A stretch of 64,000 bases of DNA. It comes from Limnohabitans kasalickyi. GTDB lineage: Bacteria; Pseudomonadota; Gammaproteobacteria; Burkholderiales; Burkholderiaceae_C. Location: positions 62,001-126,000 of the forward strand of contig OZ248420.1 in the NCBI GenBank assembly GCA_965234325.1, in the 5' to 3' direction. The translations under genes and the position numbers were made by a program. Shown here one piece after another: positions 16,859 through 25,402 of this stretch. The notes beneath the pieces were generated by a model. The model made no database searches. It had not been told where the DNA came from and was given only the letters and a program-made list of their open reading frames with translations. Position 1 is the first letter of the stretch; each line of letters starts with the position of its first letter.

Positions 16859-17836
16859 ATGGCTGTTTTTACCGAAGTTCCCGAGTCCTCCGCGCAAGAA
16901 CTGCTGTCCCAACTCAGTCTTGGGTCGTTGGTCGAACTCAAGGGCATCCAAGGTGGCATTGAGAACACCAATTACTTTCTCACCAGCAGCGAAGGCCACT
17001 ACGTGCTGACGCTGTTTGAGCGCCTCACGCATGAACAACTGCCGTTTTATCTGCACCTAATGAAACATTTGGCGCAAGGCGGCATTCCAGTGCCCGACCC
17101 CGTGTCTGACAAAAACGGCGACATCTTGCTGACCGTCGAGGGCAAGCCCGCCGCCGTGGTGAACCGCCTCAAAGGCCAGAGCGAACTCAGCCCCACCCCC
17201 GCCCATTGCGCCGCCGTGGGCGACATGCTGGCCCGCATGCATTTGGCAGGTGCCGACTACAAGCGCCAGCAACCCAACTTGCGCGGCTTGGCTTGGTGGA
17301 ACGACACCGTTCCCGTGGTGTTGCCCTACTTAGACGCCTCGCAAGCCGCGCTGATTCAAACCGAGCTGGCGTATCAAAACCACATTGCAGCGTCCTCTGC
17401 CTACACCGCCCTACCCCGTGGCCCCATTCACGCCGATTTGTTCCGCGACAACGTGATGTTTGATGGCAGCGCTGAGGCCCCCGAGCTGAGTGGCTTTTTC
17501 GACTTTTACTTTGCAGGCGTGGACACCTGGCTGTTTGACGTGGCGGTGTGCCTGAACGACTGGTGCACCCACCACGCCGAAGACATCCTCGCCGACGGCA
17601 CACACGACGCCTCCAAAGCGCAAGCGCTGCTGGCGGCCTACCAAGCCGTCCGCCCCTTCAGCGCCGCTGAACGACAGCTGCTCAACCCCATGCTGCGTGC
17701 CGGTGCACTGCGCTTTTGGACCTCACGGCTCTGGGACTTCCACCTCCCCCGAGAAGCCAGCATGCTGAAGCCCCACGACCCCACGCACTTCGAGCGCGTT
17801 CTGCGTCAGCGCGTCGCGCAACCTGTCACACTCTGA
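16859..17836 (+). CDS. thrB: Homoserine kinase (aminoglycoside-phosphotransferase-like type)
   Basis: Phosphorylates L-homoserine to O-phosphohomoserine in threonine biosynthesis. 325 residues, close to the usual 315-320 of the proteobacterial APH-fold ThrB. MAVFTEV is the usual N-terminus. A Gly-rich substrate loop, GIQGGIENTNYFL, is followed by the catalytic loop PIHADLFRDNVMFDG and the metal site FFDFYFAG. A frame extension to GTG 16808 is possible, but it would cross the likely -10 box. It is followed after 3 bases by a membrane-protein gene, an arrangement I recall from many Burkholderiales. Confidence 0.96.
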   Translation: MAVFTEVPESSAQELLSQLSLGSLVELKGIQGGIENTNYFLTSSEGHYVLTLFERLTHEQLPFYLHLMKHLAQGGIPVPDPVSDKNGDILLTVEGKPAAVVNRLKGQSELSPTPAHCAAVGDMLARMHLAGADYKRQQPNLRGLAWWNDTVPVVLPYLDASQAALIQTELAYQNHIAASSAYTALPRGPIHADLFRDNVMFDGSAEAPELSGFFDFYFAGVDTWLFDVAVCLNDWCTHHAEDILADGTHDASKAQALLAAYQAVRPFSAAERQLLNPMLRAGALRFWTSRLWDFHLPREASMLKPHDPTHFERVLRQRVAQPVTL

Positions 17837-17839
17837 ACC

Positions 17840-18616
17840 ATGAAACTCAACGTCGTACCGGCCAGCACAGGCAAGCTTTGGGTCCGCCAAGGCATTCGCA
17901 TATTTTGGAAACAGCCCATTGCTTTGAGCGGCTTGTTCTTTATCTTCATGGCCATCATGTCGGTCTCCTCGTTGGTGCCCTTGGTAGGCAGTTTTGTAGC
18001 GCTGGCCTTGTTGCCTGCGGCCACACTCGGTCTGATGGCCGCGACCCGCGAGGTGGATTTGGGCAAATTCCCCATGCCCGCGATCTTGGCGGTCGGCTTT
18101 CGTGCCGGTAAAGAGCGCTTGCGCGACATGCTGGTCTTGGGCGCCCTTTACGCCTGCTGCTTCATCGGGGTGATGGGCGTATCAGCCCTGATGGATGGCG
18201 GTGACTTTGCCAAGCTGTACCTCATGGGCGGCACGCTAGATGCCGATACCGTGATGAAACCTGAGTTTCAAAACGCCATGTGGCTGGCACTGCTGTTGTA
18301 CATGCCCCTCTCCGCCGTGTTTTGGCACGCCCCAGCACTCGTGCATTGGCATGGGCTACCAGCCACCAAGAGCTTGTTTTTCAGCGCCGTGGCATGCCTC
18401 AGCAACTGGCGTGCGTTCTTGGTGTTTGGGTTGGTGTGGTCGGTGATTTTCTTGGCTACCGCCTTGATCATCACGCTGTTGTCAGGCTTGATCGGAGACG
18501 GTGACTTTGCCGCTTTGACCTTGCTGCCCGCCATGCTGATGTTGGCGGCCATGTTTTTTTGTTCGACCTACTTCAGTTACAAAGACTGCTTCACATCCGA
18601 AACGATTTACGCCTAA
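17840..18616 (+). CDS. BPSS1780-family membrane protein
   Basis: A 258-residue inner-membrane protein with about six hydrophobic helices in three pairs (about 35-65, 95-115, 150-170, 195-240). The pattern WVRQGIRIFWKQPIALSGLF at the N-terminus, followed by SSLVPLVGSFVALALLPA, matches what I recall of the BPSS1780 family in Burkholderiales, whose role is unknown. Its ATG is 3 bases after the thrB stop, so the two are co-transcribed. A link to threonine synthesis is not shown. It faces uvrD tail-to-tail. Confidence 0.8.
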   Translation: MKLNVVPASTGKLWVRQGIRIFWKQPIALSGLFFIFMAIMSVSSLVPLVGSFVALALLPAATLGLMAATREVDLGKFPMPAILAVGFRAGKERLRDMLVLGALYACCFIGVMGVSALMDGGDFAKLYLMGGTLDADTVMKPEFQNAMWLALLLYMPLSAVFWHAPALVHWHGLPATKSLFFSAVACLSNWRAFLVFGLVWSVIFLATALIITLLSGLIGDGDFAALTLLPAMLMLAAMFFCSTYFSYKDCFTSETIYA

Positions 18617-18656
18617 AGTAGGCAACCTGAGCAGCGCGGTCTGATGTGCGACGCCT

Positions 18657-18694
18657 GAAAAAAGCACGGACCGATCAGACCGATCAGACCGTGC
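18657..18694 (-). terminator. Rho-independent terminator of uvrD
   Basis: On the minus strand GCACGG and CCGTGC flank a loop and are followed by seven T. The loop consists of tandem copies of GGTCTGATC, so several alternative stems are possible. Confidence 0.8.
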
Positions 18695-18700
18695 AGCCCC

Positions 18701-21082
18701 TCACCCAACCTGCGTCAATTTGGCCACACTCAGTGCCAACCATTTGATGCCGTGTCGCCCAAACTTCACCTGCGCCCGAGCGTCGTCACCCACGCCTTCG
18801 ATGCTGAGCACAGCCCCCTCGCCAAATTTGGCATGAAACACCTGCACGCCACTGCGCACCCACGCATTGGGCCCGCTGCTGACAGGTGCCGCGCGTTGCA
18901 CCACGGGGGGTGGCGCTGCCGCCGTGGCTGCGCCGCCGCCCCAGGGGTTGTTCGACCAGCCCGATTGGTTTTGCCACGCATCGCGGCGCGAGGGCTGGGC
19001 ATCGGCAAAGGCTGAACGGGCGGGCGTGATCCACTTGAGCGCGTGCTCAGGCAGCTCGTCAAAGAAACGGCTCTTGATGTTGTAACGCGTCTGCCCGTGC
19101 AACATGCGCGTTTGCGAGTGGCTCAGATACAAACGACGACGCGCGCGGGTGATGGCCACGTACATCAAACGGCGCTCCTCTTCCAAGCCCTCGTAATCGT
19201 TCATGGAGTTTTCATGCGGAAACAAGCCCTCTTCCATGCCGGTGATGAACACGCAGTCAAACTCCAAGCCCTTCGAGGCATGCACCGTCATCAGCTGAAT
19301 GGCGTCTTGCCCCGCTTGGGCTTGGTTGTCGCCCGACTCCAAAGCCGCGTGCGTCAAAAAGGCGGCCAAAGGTGACAAGGTTTCACCCGTGTCGGCATTG
19401 ATCATTTGACCGTCTACAGGCAGCGCCACCGCCTCGCGGCCAAAGCCCTCTTGCGTGACGAAGCTCTCTGCCGCGTTGACCAATTCTTGCAAGTTCTCGA
19501 TGCGGTCTTGCCCTTCGCGCTCCGACTGGTAGTACTCAATCAGCCCCGAATGGTCCAGCAACAACTCAATGATCTGGCGCAAGTTTTTGCCCTGCGTTTG
19601 CTCGCGCAACACATCTATCTTGGCCACAAACGCGCTCAAGTTGGCACCCGCTTTGCCCGCCACCGCCGTGACGGCGTCGTGAATCGGGCAGCCCATGGCA
19701 CGGGCGGCGTCTTGCAGTTGCTCAATGCTGCGTGCGCCAATGCCACGCGGTGGAAAGTTCACCACGCGCAAAAAGCTGGTGTCGTCGCGGGGGTTCTCGA
19801 GCAAGCGCAAATAAGCCAGCGCGTGCTTGATTTCGGCGCGTTCAAAGAAGCGCAAACCGCCATATACGCGGTACGGCATGGCGGCGTTGAACAAGGCCGT
19901 TTCAATCACCCGACTTTGGGCGTTGCTGCGGTAGAGCACAGCGATTTCGGTGCGGTGCTGGATACCTTGTTGACCATCGCCGTTTTTGCCATCACGCAGC
20001 AGTTGCTTCATCTCTTCCACCATCCACTGGGCTTCGGCCAAGTCGGTGGGCGACTCGTAGACGCGCACGGGCTCGCCCGCGCCTTGTGTGGTGTGCAGGT
20101 TTTTACCCAAGCGGGTTTTGTTGTGGCTGATCAATGCGTTGGCACTGTCCAGAATATTGCTGTAGCTGCGGTAGTTTTGCTCCAGCTTGATTTGGTGTTG
20201 CACGTCGTATTCGCGCACAAAGTCGGCCATGTTGCCCACGCGAGCACCGCGAAAAGCGTAAATGCTTTGGTCGTCATCGCCCACCGCCAAAATGGCGCCA
20301 CCTTGGCCCACGGGACCTGCAAGCTGTTTGAGCCAGGCGTATTGCAACTTGTTGGTGTCTTGAAACTCATCCACCAAGATGTGCTGAAAGCGGCGACGGT
20401 AGTGCTCGCGCACGGGTTCGTTGTCGCGCAGCAGTTCGTAAGAGCGCAGCATGAGTTCGCCAAAGTCCACCACGCCTTCGCGCTGGCATTGGATTTCATA
20501 CAGCTCGTACAGCTCTACTTTTCGGCGGGTGTCGGGGTCGCGCACGTCCACGTCTTTGGGGCGCAGGCCGTCTTCTTTGCAGCCGGCAATGAATCGCATG
20601 GTTTGCTTGGGCGGAAAGCGCTCTTCGTCCACCTGAAACTGTTTGCTCAAGCGTTTGATGGCGCTGAGTTGGTCTTGGGTGTCCAAAATTTGGAAGGTTT
20701 GGGGCAAGTTCGCCAGTTTCCAATGGGCGCGTAAAAAGCGGTTGCACAGCCCGTGGAAAGTGCCCACCCACATGCCACGCACATTGACGGGCAACATGCT
20801 GGAGAGACGCGTGAGCATTTCTTTGGCGGCCTTATTGGTGAAGGTGACAGCCAAGATGCCACCGGGCGAAATTTGCCCGGTTTGCATGAGCCACGCAATG
20901 CGGGTGGTGAGCACCCGCGTTTTGCCAGAACCCGCGCCCGCCAAGATGAGCGCATGAGCTGAGGGCAAGGTGACCGCCATCATTTGCTCGGGGTTGAGAC
21001 CCTCCAACAAAGGAGAAGAAAACGCGCCAGCGTGGGAGGGGGCCGAAGCCGATTGGGTGTCAAACCCATCAAAAGAGTGCAT
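18701..21082 (-). CDS. uvrD: UvrD/REP-family DNA helicase
   Basis: SF1A 3'-5' helicase acting in nucleotide excision and mismatch repair. The 793-residue protein has Walker A AGAGSGKTRVL at 48-58, the motif II region ILVDEFQDTN, GDDDQSIYAFRGA (motif III), LEQNYRSYSNIL (motif IV), LMTVHASKGLEFDCVF (motif V) and YVAITRARRRLYL (motif VI). After about residue 700 there is a low-complexity linker rich in Ala, Pro and Gly, then a C-terminal Tudor-like segment (VFHAKFGEGAVLSIEG) expected of UvrD/PcrA. ATG 21082 begins MHSFDGF. It is a single-gene unit, divergent from guaC. Confidence 0.96.
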   Translation of the reverse strand: MHSFDGFDTQSASAPSHAGAFSSPLLEGLNPEQMMAVTLPSAHALILAGAGSGKTRVLTTRIAWLMQTGQISPGGILAVTFTNKAAKEMLTRLSSMLPVNVRGMWVGTFHGLCNRFLRAHWKLANLPQTFQILDTQDQLSAIKRLSKQFQVDEERFPPKQTMRFIAGCKEDGLRPKDVDVRDPDTRRKVELYELYEIQCQREGVVDFGELMLRSYELLRDNEPVREHYRRRFQHILVDEFQDTNKLQYAWLKQLAGPVGQGGAILAVGDDDQSIYAFRGARVGNMADFVREYDVQHQIKLEQNYRSYSNILDSANALISHNKTRLGKNLHTTQGAGEPVRVYESPTDLAEAQWMVEEMKQLLRDGKNGDGQQGIQHRTEIAVLYRSNAQSRVIETALFNAAMPYRVYGGLRFFERAEIKHALAYLRLLENPRDDTSFLRVVNFPPRGIGARSIEQLQDAARAMGCPIHDAVTAVAGKAGANLSAFVAKIDVLREQTQGKNLRQIIELLLDHSGLIEYYQSEREGQDRIENLQELVNAAESFVTQEGFGREAVALPVDGQMINADTGETLSPLAAFLTHAALESGDNQAQAGQDAIQLMTVHASKGLEFDCVFITGMEEGLFPHENSMNDYEGLEEERRLMYVAITRARRRLYLSHSQTRMLHGQTRYNIKSRFFDELPEHALKWITPARSAFADAQPSRRDAWQNQSGWSNNPWGGGAATAAAPPPVVQRAAPVSSGPNAWVRSGVQVFHAKFGEGAVLSIEGVGDDARAQVKFGRHGIKWLALSVAKLTQVG

Positions 21083-21133
21083 GGGAAGATTTTAGAGTTT
21101 AGAATCAGCCACCGGGCCCAAGATTCTTGCGCT

Positions 21134-21172
21134 CGGTTTTTTTATGCCTGCAATTTGCACCTGAAAAAACCG
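21134..21172. repeat. Nested inverted repeat in the guaC leader
   Basis: CGGTTTTTT and AAAAAACCG arms with a 20-base loop that itself contains TGCAATTTGCA. It lies 50-88 bases before the guaC ATG. It could be a protein operator or a leader RNA hairpin; it matches no riboswitch that I can recognise. Confidence 0.5.
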
Positions 21173-21221
21173 GCCAAGCCAAGCGCTCAATCTTCGAACG
21201 TTTTATTCTGGAGCTTGGGAT

Positions 21222-22199
21222 ATGGAAATTTTTGATTACGACAACATCTTGTTGCTGCCACGCAAGTGCCGCGTGGAAAGCCGCTCTGAATGCGATGCAG
21301 GTGTTGAACTCGGTGGCCGCAAGTTCCGCTTGCCCGTCGTTCCCGCCAACATGAAAACTGTGGTGGATGAAAGCATCTGCCTGTGGATGGCGCAAAACAA
21401 TTACTTCTACGTGATGCACCGCTTCGATTTGGACAACGTCCAATTCGTGAAGGACATGCACGCCAAGGGCGTCTACGCCTCCATTTCTTTGGGCGTCAAA
21501 GCACCAGACCGCGCCACGGTGGACACCTTGGCCGCTGCGGGTTTGACACCCGAATACATAACCATCGACATCGCCCACGGCCACGCAGACAGCGTGCGCG
21601 ACATGATTGGCTACATCAAGGGCAAGTTGCCCAACAGCTTTGTCATCGCCGGCAACGTGGCCACACCAGAAGCTGTGATTGATCTCGAAAACTGGGGCGC
21701 TGACGCGACCAAAGTGGGTGTAGGCCCAGGTAAGGTGTGTATCACCAAGCTCAAGACGGGTTTTGGCACCGGCGGCTGGCAATTGTCAGCGCTCAAGTGG
21801 TGCGCTCGCGTGGCAACCAAGCCCATCATTGCTGACGGGGGCATTCGCAGCCACGGTGACATTGCCAAGAGCATCCGCTTTGGCGCGAGCATGGTGATGA
21901 TTGGTTCGCTGTTTGCTGGCCACGAAGAGTCGCCAGGCAAGACGGTTGAAGTGAATGGCGAGTTGTTCAAAGAGTATTACGGCTCGGCCTCTGACTTCAA
22001 CAAAGGCGAGTACAAGCATGTGGAAGGCAAACGCATTCTCGAGCCGGTCAAAGGCAAACTGGCCAACACGCTGATTGAGATGGAGCAAGACGTGCAAAGC
22101 TCCATCAGCTACGCCGGCGGCACCAAGCTGATGGACATCCGCAAGGTGAACTACGTCACTTTAGGAGGCGACAACGCGGGTGAACATCTGTTGATGTAA
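21222..22199 (+). CDS. guaC: GMP reductase
   Basis: Reductively deaminates GMP to IMP with NADPH, in purine interconversion. 325 residues in an IMPDH-like TIM barrel. The catalytic Cys is Cys173 in GPGKVCITK. The segments NMKTVVDESICLWMA and IIADGGIRSHGDIAKSIRFG support GMP reductase over IMP dehydrogenase, and there is no CBS domain. Its length and the ELGGRKFRLPVVPANMKTV region resemble the compact Gram-positive/betaproteobacterial GuaC type. GGAGCTTGGGAT gives the ribosome-binding site. It is followed by a strong terminator, so it is a single-gene unit. Confidence 0.95.
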   Translation: MEIFDYDNILLLPRKCRVESRSECDAGVELGGRKFRLPVVPANMKTVVDESICLWMAQNNYFYVMHRFDLDNVQFVKDMHAKGVYASISLGVKAPDRATVDTLAAAGLTPEYITIDIAHGHADSVRDMIGYIKGKLPNSFVIAGNVATPEAVIDLENWGADATKVGVGPGKVCITKLKTGFGTGGWQLSALKWCARVATKPIIADGGIRSHGDIAKSIRFGASMVMIGSLFAGHEESPGKTVEVNGELFKEYYGSASDFNKGEYKHVEGKRILEPVKGKLANTLIEMEQDVQSSISYAGGTKLMDIRKVNYVTLGGDNAGEHLLM

Positions 22200-22229
22200 A
22201 CCTTGCTCTCCAGCCAAATTTCGGTCTAC

Positions 22230-22263
22230 AAAAAAAGCCTGTCATGCATGACAGGCTTTTTTT
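22230..22263. terminator. Bidirectional terminator between guaC and the esterase gene
   Basis: Perfect palindromic stem AAAAAAGCCTGTCATG/CATGACAGGCTTTTTT with flanking A- and T-runs; it serves guaC (plus) and the esterase operon (minus). Confidence 0.92.
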
Positions 22264-22298
22264 ATTGCAAATGCGCAGCGCCTTTCTAAAGCGGTATA

Positions 22299-23159
22299 TC
22301 AGCGCAGTAATTCAAGCGCCAGTGCGTGCAAACGATGGCCAGGCTGGGCCAATGCCTCGACGATGCTGAAATGCTGCAAGTCAGGCAAAGCCTCAGCCAC
22401 GGGCACACGCTTTTTGCCCCACGACTTTTGCATCAACAGGTTGTGACGCAAAAACTCTGGGCTTTCTAGAGCGCCGACCAAGGTGTAGAGCTTGCCCTCT
22501 AAGGGTGCAGGCATCCAAGCTGGGCTATTGCTAACAGCGACATGCTCCGTCAGACGCAAGCTGTCGGTCAAAAACGGCGTGGCGCGCACCGACTCCAACT
22601 CATACAAACCCGACACCGACATGGCGTGCGTGGCCAAATTTTTGGGCAAATCTGGGGCGTAGGCTTGCCAATCGCAGGCCAAAAGCTGCGTGGCCAAGTG
22701 CCCGCCAGCGGAGTGGCCAATCAGGGTAATGCGGCTGGGGTCACCGCCAAAGCGGTGGATGTTGCGCCACACCCAGGCCACGGCCTTGACCATTTGGAGG
22801 CTTATCTGCGAAATCGTCACCGCAGGACACAAGGCGTAATTGGGCAGCACCACACAGGCACCCTCTGACGTGAAGGCAGGTGCCACGAACGAATGCTCGG
22901 ACTTGTCCAACGAACGCCAGTAGCCGCCGTGGATGAACACCACCACAGGCGCACCCGCTTTGGGTGAAGGCGCTGAGGTTGGAAAAATGTCCAAGCTTTC
23001 GTTCAAGCCTTGGCCATAGGCCACGTCTTCAAAATAGCGGTGTTGGGCACGGGCTTGAGCCGATGCCTCTCGCCAATGTGCAAAGTGCGCCTCGTGCTCG
23101 GGCACCAAGGCACGGTTGTTATACATGCTGTCATACCAAGCGCCGTCGCGTTGCGTCAT
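22299..23159 (-). CDS. Alpha/beta hydrolase (arylformamidase/esterase-like), coupled to a TonB receptor
   Basis: A cytoplasmic serine hydrolase of 286 residues with no signal peptide. HGGYW at 77-81 supplies the oxyanion hole, GHSAG at 148-152 the nucleophile Ser150, and a His in LQHFSIVEAL near residue 263 the likely base. The HGGYW segment and overall layout resemble the kynurenine formamidase-like/BD-FAE group. No kynurenine-pathway gene is nearby. Its ATG overlaps the stop of the upstream TonB-receptor gene (ATGA at 23156-23159), so the two are translated together. This context suggests that it cleaves a ligand imported by the receptor or remodels a siderophore ester. That is an inference. 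Confidence 0.87.
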   Translation of the reverse strand: MTQRDGAWYDSMYNNRALVPEHEAHFAHWREASAQARAQHRYFEDVAYGQGLNESLDIFPTSAPSPKAGAPVVVFIHGGYWRSLDKSEHSFVAPAFTSEGACVVLPNYALCPAVTISQISLQMVKAVAWVWRNIHRFGGDPSRITLIGHSAGGHLATQLLACDWQAYAPDLPKNLATHAMSVSGLYELESVRATPFLTDSLRLTEHVAVSNSPAWMPAPLEGKLYTLVGALESPEFLRHNLLMQKSWGKKRVPVAEALPDLQHFSIVEALAQPGHRLHALALELLR

Positions 23160-25330
23160 AGTTTTTTCTCCAGAAGAATTTGCACGTTGGTCCAGGTGCG
23201 GTTTTGGGTCAGGCTGTTTTCAACCACGCCGTTGCCTCTGTAACCGCTGCCGGTGTTGTAGTTTCGCGGGTCCAGGTTGCTCAAGGTCAATCGCCATGCG
23301 GTTTTACTGTCAACGCGCCACAAGCCATACAAGTCCATCACACGCTTTTGCGAAATAGTGCTCAGCTGCTCTGCACTCAAACGGGTGGTGTAACCCGGGT
23401 TGTAATTGACGTTGCCGCCGATGGTGAGGGGCACTATTTTCAACCGATAGTCAGCGCCCAAATTGGCGGTCATGGTGGGCTGCTGATCAAGGCGGTTATC
23501 CGGCCCCATGATGCTGAGCACGCGTGAACGGTAAAAGCTCAGGTTGTTGCGCAAGTCAATGTGCGGGGCATCGGCTATCCACTGGTCCATGCGGAACTTG
23601 GCTTCTAGCTCAACGCCTTCGGTCACGGCTTCGCTGATGTTTTGTGGGCTGGACAGCCAACGACCACTGCTTTCTTGCGTAATCACATTGCGAATGAGAT
23701 TTTGCACACGGCGGTGAAATGCGCTGGCACTCAACACACCACCTTGTGGCAAGTATCGCTCGACGGCCACATCCAAACCCGTGGCCACTTCGGGCTTCAA
23801 GTTGGGGTTACCCGACACATCAGGATTGGTGGCGCTGTTGTCATCACGCGTGTAGGTGCGACGCGCCAACAAGGTGGGCATGCTGGGCGTTTTAAAACTG
23901 CGCGTCAGGCTCATGCGCACTTGGTCGCGGCTGTCTGGGTTAGGTCGCCACATGGCATGGAGCAGCGGCGTGAACACGCTGTTGTGGTTGCTCACGTTGC
24001 CAGCGGATGTGCTGCCTTCGGTCGTCAACCCCTCGTAACGAGCGCCAAGATGGGTAGACCAATGGGGCGTCAGTTGCCACTCGTCCTGAGAGTACATGGC
24101 GTAGCGCATGGAGCTGGCTTGATAATCCGCGTTACCCGAGACGCTAGGCCCGACTTGGTAGGTGCCCACGATCGACTGCGTACGTCGCACGGACTCGGCT
24201 TCAGCCCCACTCACCCACTGGTGCCCACCGCCCATCACATTGGTGTATTTGCCACTGAGATTGGCTGAGCGATCTTGTACGTGGGAGTTTTCCGACAAGC
24301 TAGGTAGCAATCGAGTTGCGGTTGATGTTTGCTGAAATTCGTTGTGGCTGTTCCAGCCACCCACATTGAATTTCCATTCCATGTTGCTGTCTGCCGACAA
24401 CTTTCGTCGCCACTGGCCGTTGAGGCGAGCAACAGCAAAGTGGTTTTGGTTTTCATTGTTAGCCGTGGCTGAGCCAACGGCCGTGGACGGATTGGTTGAA
24501 GTTTGAGTGGCCTGGATCGTTCCAGGTGTTGTGCCTTGTGATAGCGCAATAAATGGCATCAACGTGAAAGTCTCGCCGGGATCACCCTTGAGTTGCAGAC
24601 GTGCTGTTGCATTCATGCCTTCACGTCCGTAATGGCTATCGCTCACGCGTCGACGTTGTGTGGTGTAGGCGTTATTTCCAATGCTTTCTGTGCGTGATAA
24701 ATCATTCTCGCTGTGGTCAGGTGCCGCATAACGGTTGACCGACAAGGTGTAGTTGGCGGTCCATTTTTCAGCATCGTGGTACTTGACCAACGACGCGCTA
24801 GGCGATACATAGCCACCTTGAAACGATGAGCCCACTTTCAACTCGGTGGGCATGCCTTTGCGGCCTTCACGCGTGATGATGTTGATGGTGCCCGCAATGG
24901 CTTGTGCGCCCGTCTCGGCCGTGGGTGCGCGGTAGATTTCGACACGCTCAATCATCTCCGGCGTGAGTGACTCCACACTGAAGCCCGGTGGCACGCGTTG
25001 GCCATCGAGCAAGATTTGTGTGTAGCCTTGGCTCAAACCTCGCATGCGAATACCGCCACCGCGACCAGGCGCTCCGCCCAAAGTGATACCCGGCATGCGC
25101 TTCAAAATTTCGCCGAGGTTGGAGTCGCCCTGTCGCTCAATTTCTTCGCGACCAATCACAATTTTGCTGGCCGTCGATTCGCGGCGTTGCTGCGTGTCGT
25201 TGTCGCGGCCGCTGGTCACGTCTACACGGCCCAAGTCTGCGGTGGGTGCCGTTTGTGCCATAACCGCCACAGCGGTAAAGACCCAAGGAAGCGTGGTGAC
25301 AAAACGACGTGCAAAGTGTGATGGATTCAT
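23156..25330 (-). CDS. TonB-dependent outer-membrane receptor
   Basis: Outer-membrane active transporter of 724 residues with a signal peptide (about 1-26, ending VMAQ). A TonB-box-like GRVDVTSGR comes next, then a plug domain: SNLGEILKRMPGITLGG, GGGIRMRGLSQGYTQILLDG, IERVEIYRAPTAE and AIAGTINIITREG. The beta-barrel runs from about 170 to the end, with SFKTPSMPTLLARRTY and NPNLKPEVATGLDVAVERY typical of siderophore receptors. The final residue is Leu (LLEKKL), not the usual Phe. ATG 25330 is used; a longer frame exists but lacks the signal sequence at its start. Its substrate is not evident; no ExbB/ExbD or ABC genes are adjacent. It is translationally coupled to the downstream esterase. Confidence 0.93.
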   Translation of the reverse strand: MNPSHFARRFVTTLPWVFTAVAVMAQTAPTADLGRVDVTSGRDNDTQQRRESTASKIVIGREEIERQGDSNLGEILKRMPGITLGGAPGRGGGIRMRGLSQGYTQILLDGQRVPPGFSVESLTPEMIERVEIYRAPTAETGAQAIAGTINIITREGRKGMPTELKVGSSFQGGYVSPSASLVKYHDAEKWTANYTLSVNRYAAPDHSENDLSRTESIGNNAYTTQRRRVSDSHYGREGMNATARLQLKGDPGETFTLMPFIALSQGTTPGTIQATQTSTNPSTAVGSATANNENQNHFAVARLNGQWRRKLSADSNMEWKFNVGGWNSHNEFQQTSTATRLLPSLSENSHVQDRSANLSGKYTNVMGGGHQWVSGAEAESVRRTQSIVGTYQVGPSVSGNADYQASSMRYAMYSQDEWQLTPHWSTHLGARYEGLTTEGSTSAGNVSNHNSVFTPLLHAMWRPNPDSRDQVRMSLTRSFKTPSMPTLLARRTYTRDDNSATNPDVSGNPNLKPEVATGLDVAVERYLPQGGVLSASAFHRRVQNLIRNVITQESSGRWLSSPQNISEAVTEGVELEAKFRMDQWIADAPHIDLRNNLSFYRSRVLSIMGPDNRLDQQPTMTANLGADYRLKIVPLTIGGNVNYNPGYTTRLSAEQLSTISQKRVMDLYGLWRVDSKTAWRLTLSNLDPRNYNTGSGYRGNGVVENSLTQNRTWTNVQILLEKKL

Positions 25331-25345
25331 ATTAAAAAGTTTAAT
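25331..25345. promoter_or_regulatory. Palindrome ATTAAA-AAG-TTTAAT at the TonB-receptor start
   Basis: A perfect 6-bp inverted repeat immediately before the receptor ATG, in the 72-base gap shared with minC. It occupies the place of the ribosome-binding site, so a protein or RNA hairpin here could block translation. It does not match the Fur consensus. Confidence 0.35.
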
Positions 25346-25402
25346 AGGCCCAACAAGACCTTGCCGTGTAAAGTTCACCTTTTATTTTCTGCCGGTCTAT
25401 CC

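Noticed and set aside
18664..18694. Tandem ACCGATCAG copies as a functional repeat array
   Set aside because: Only two full copies, fully contained in the loop and stem of the uvrD terminator.
19406..20734. Open frame of 442 residues on the plus strand opposite uvrD
   Set aside because: It mirrors the helicase codons, has a composition rich in His, Gln and Ala typical of antisense frames, and no ribosome-binding site or known motif.
25331..25402. Fur box between the TonB receptor and minC
   Set aside because: No run matching the GATAATGATAATC pattern; only the ATTAAA palindrome is present.
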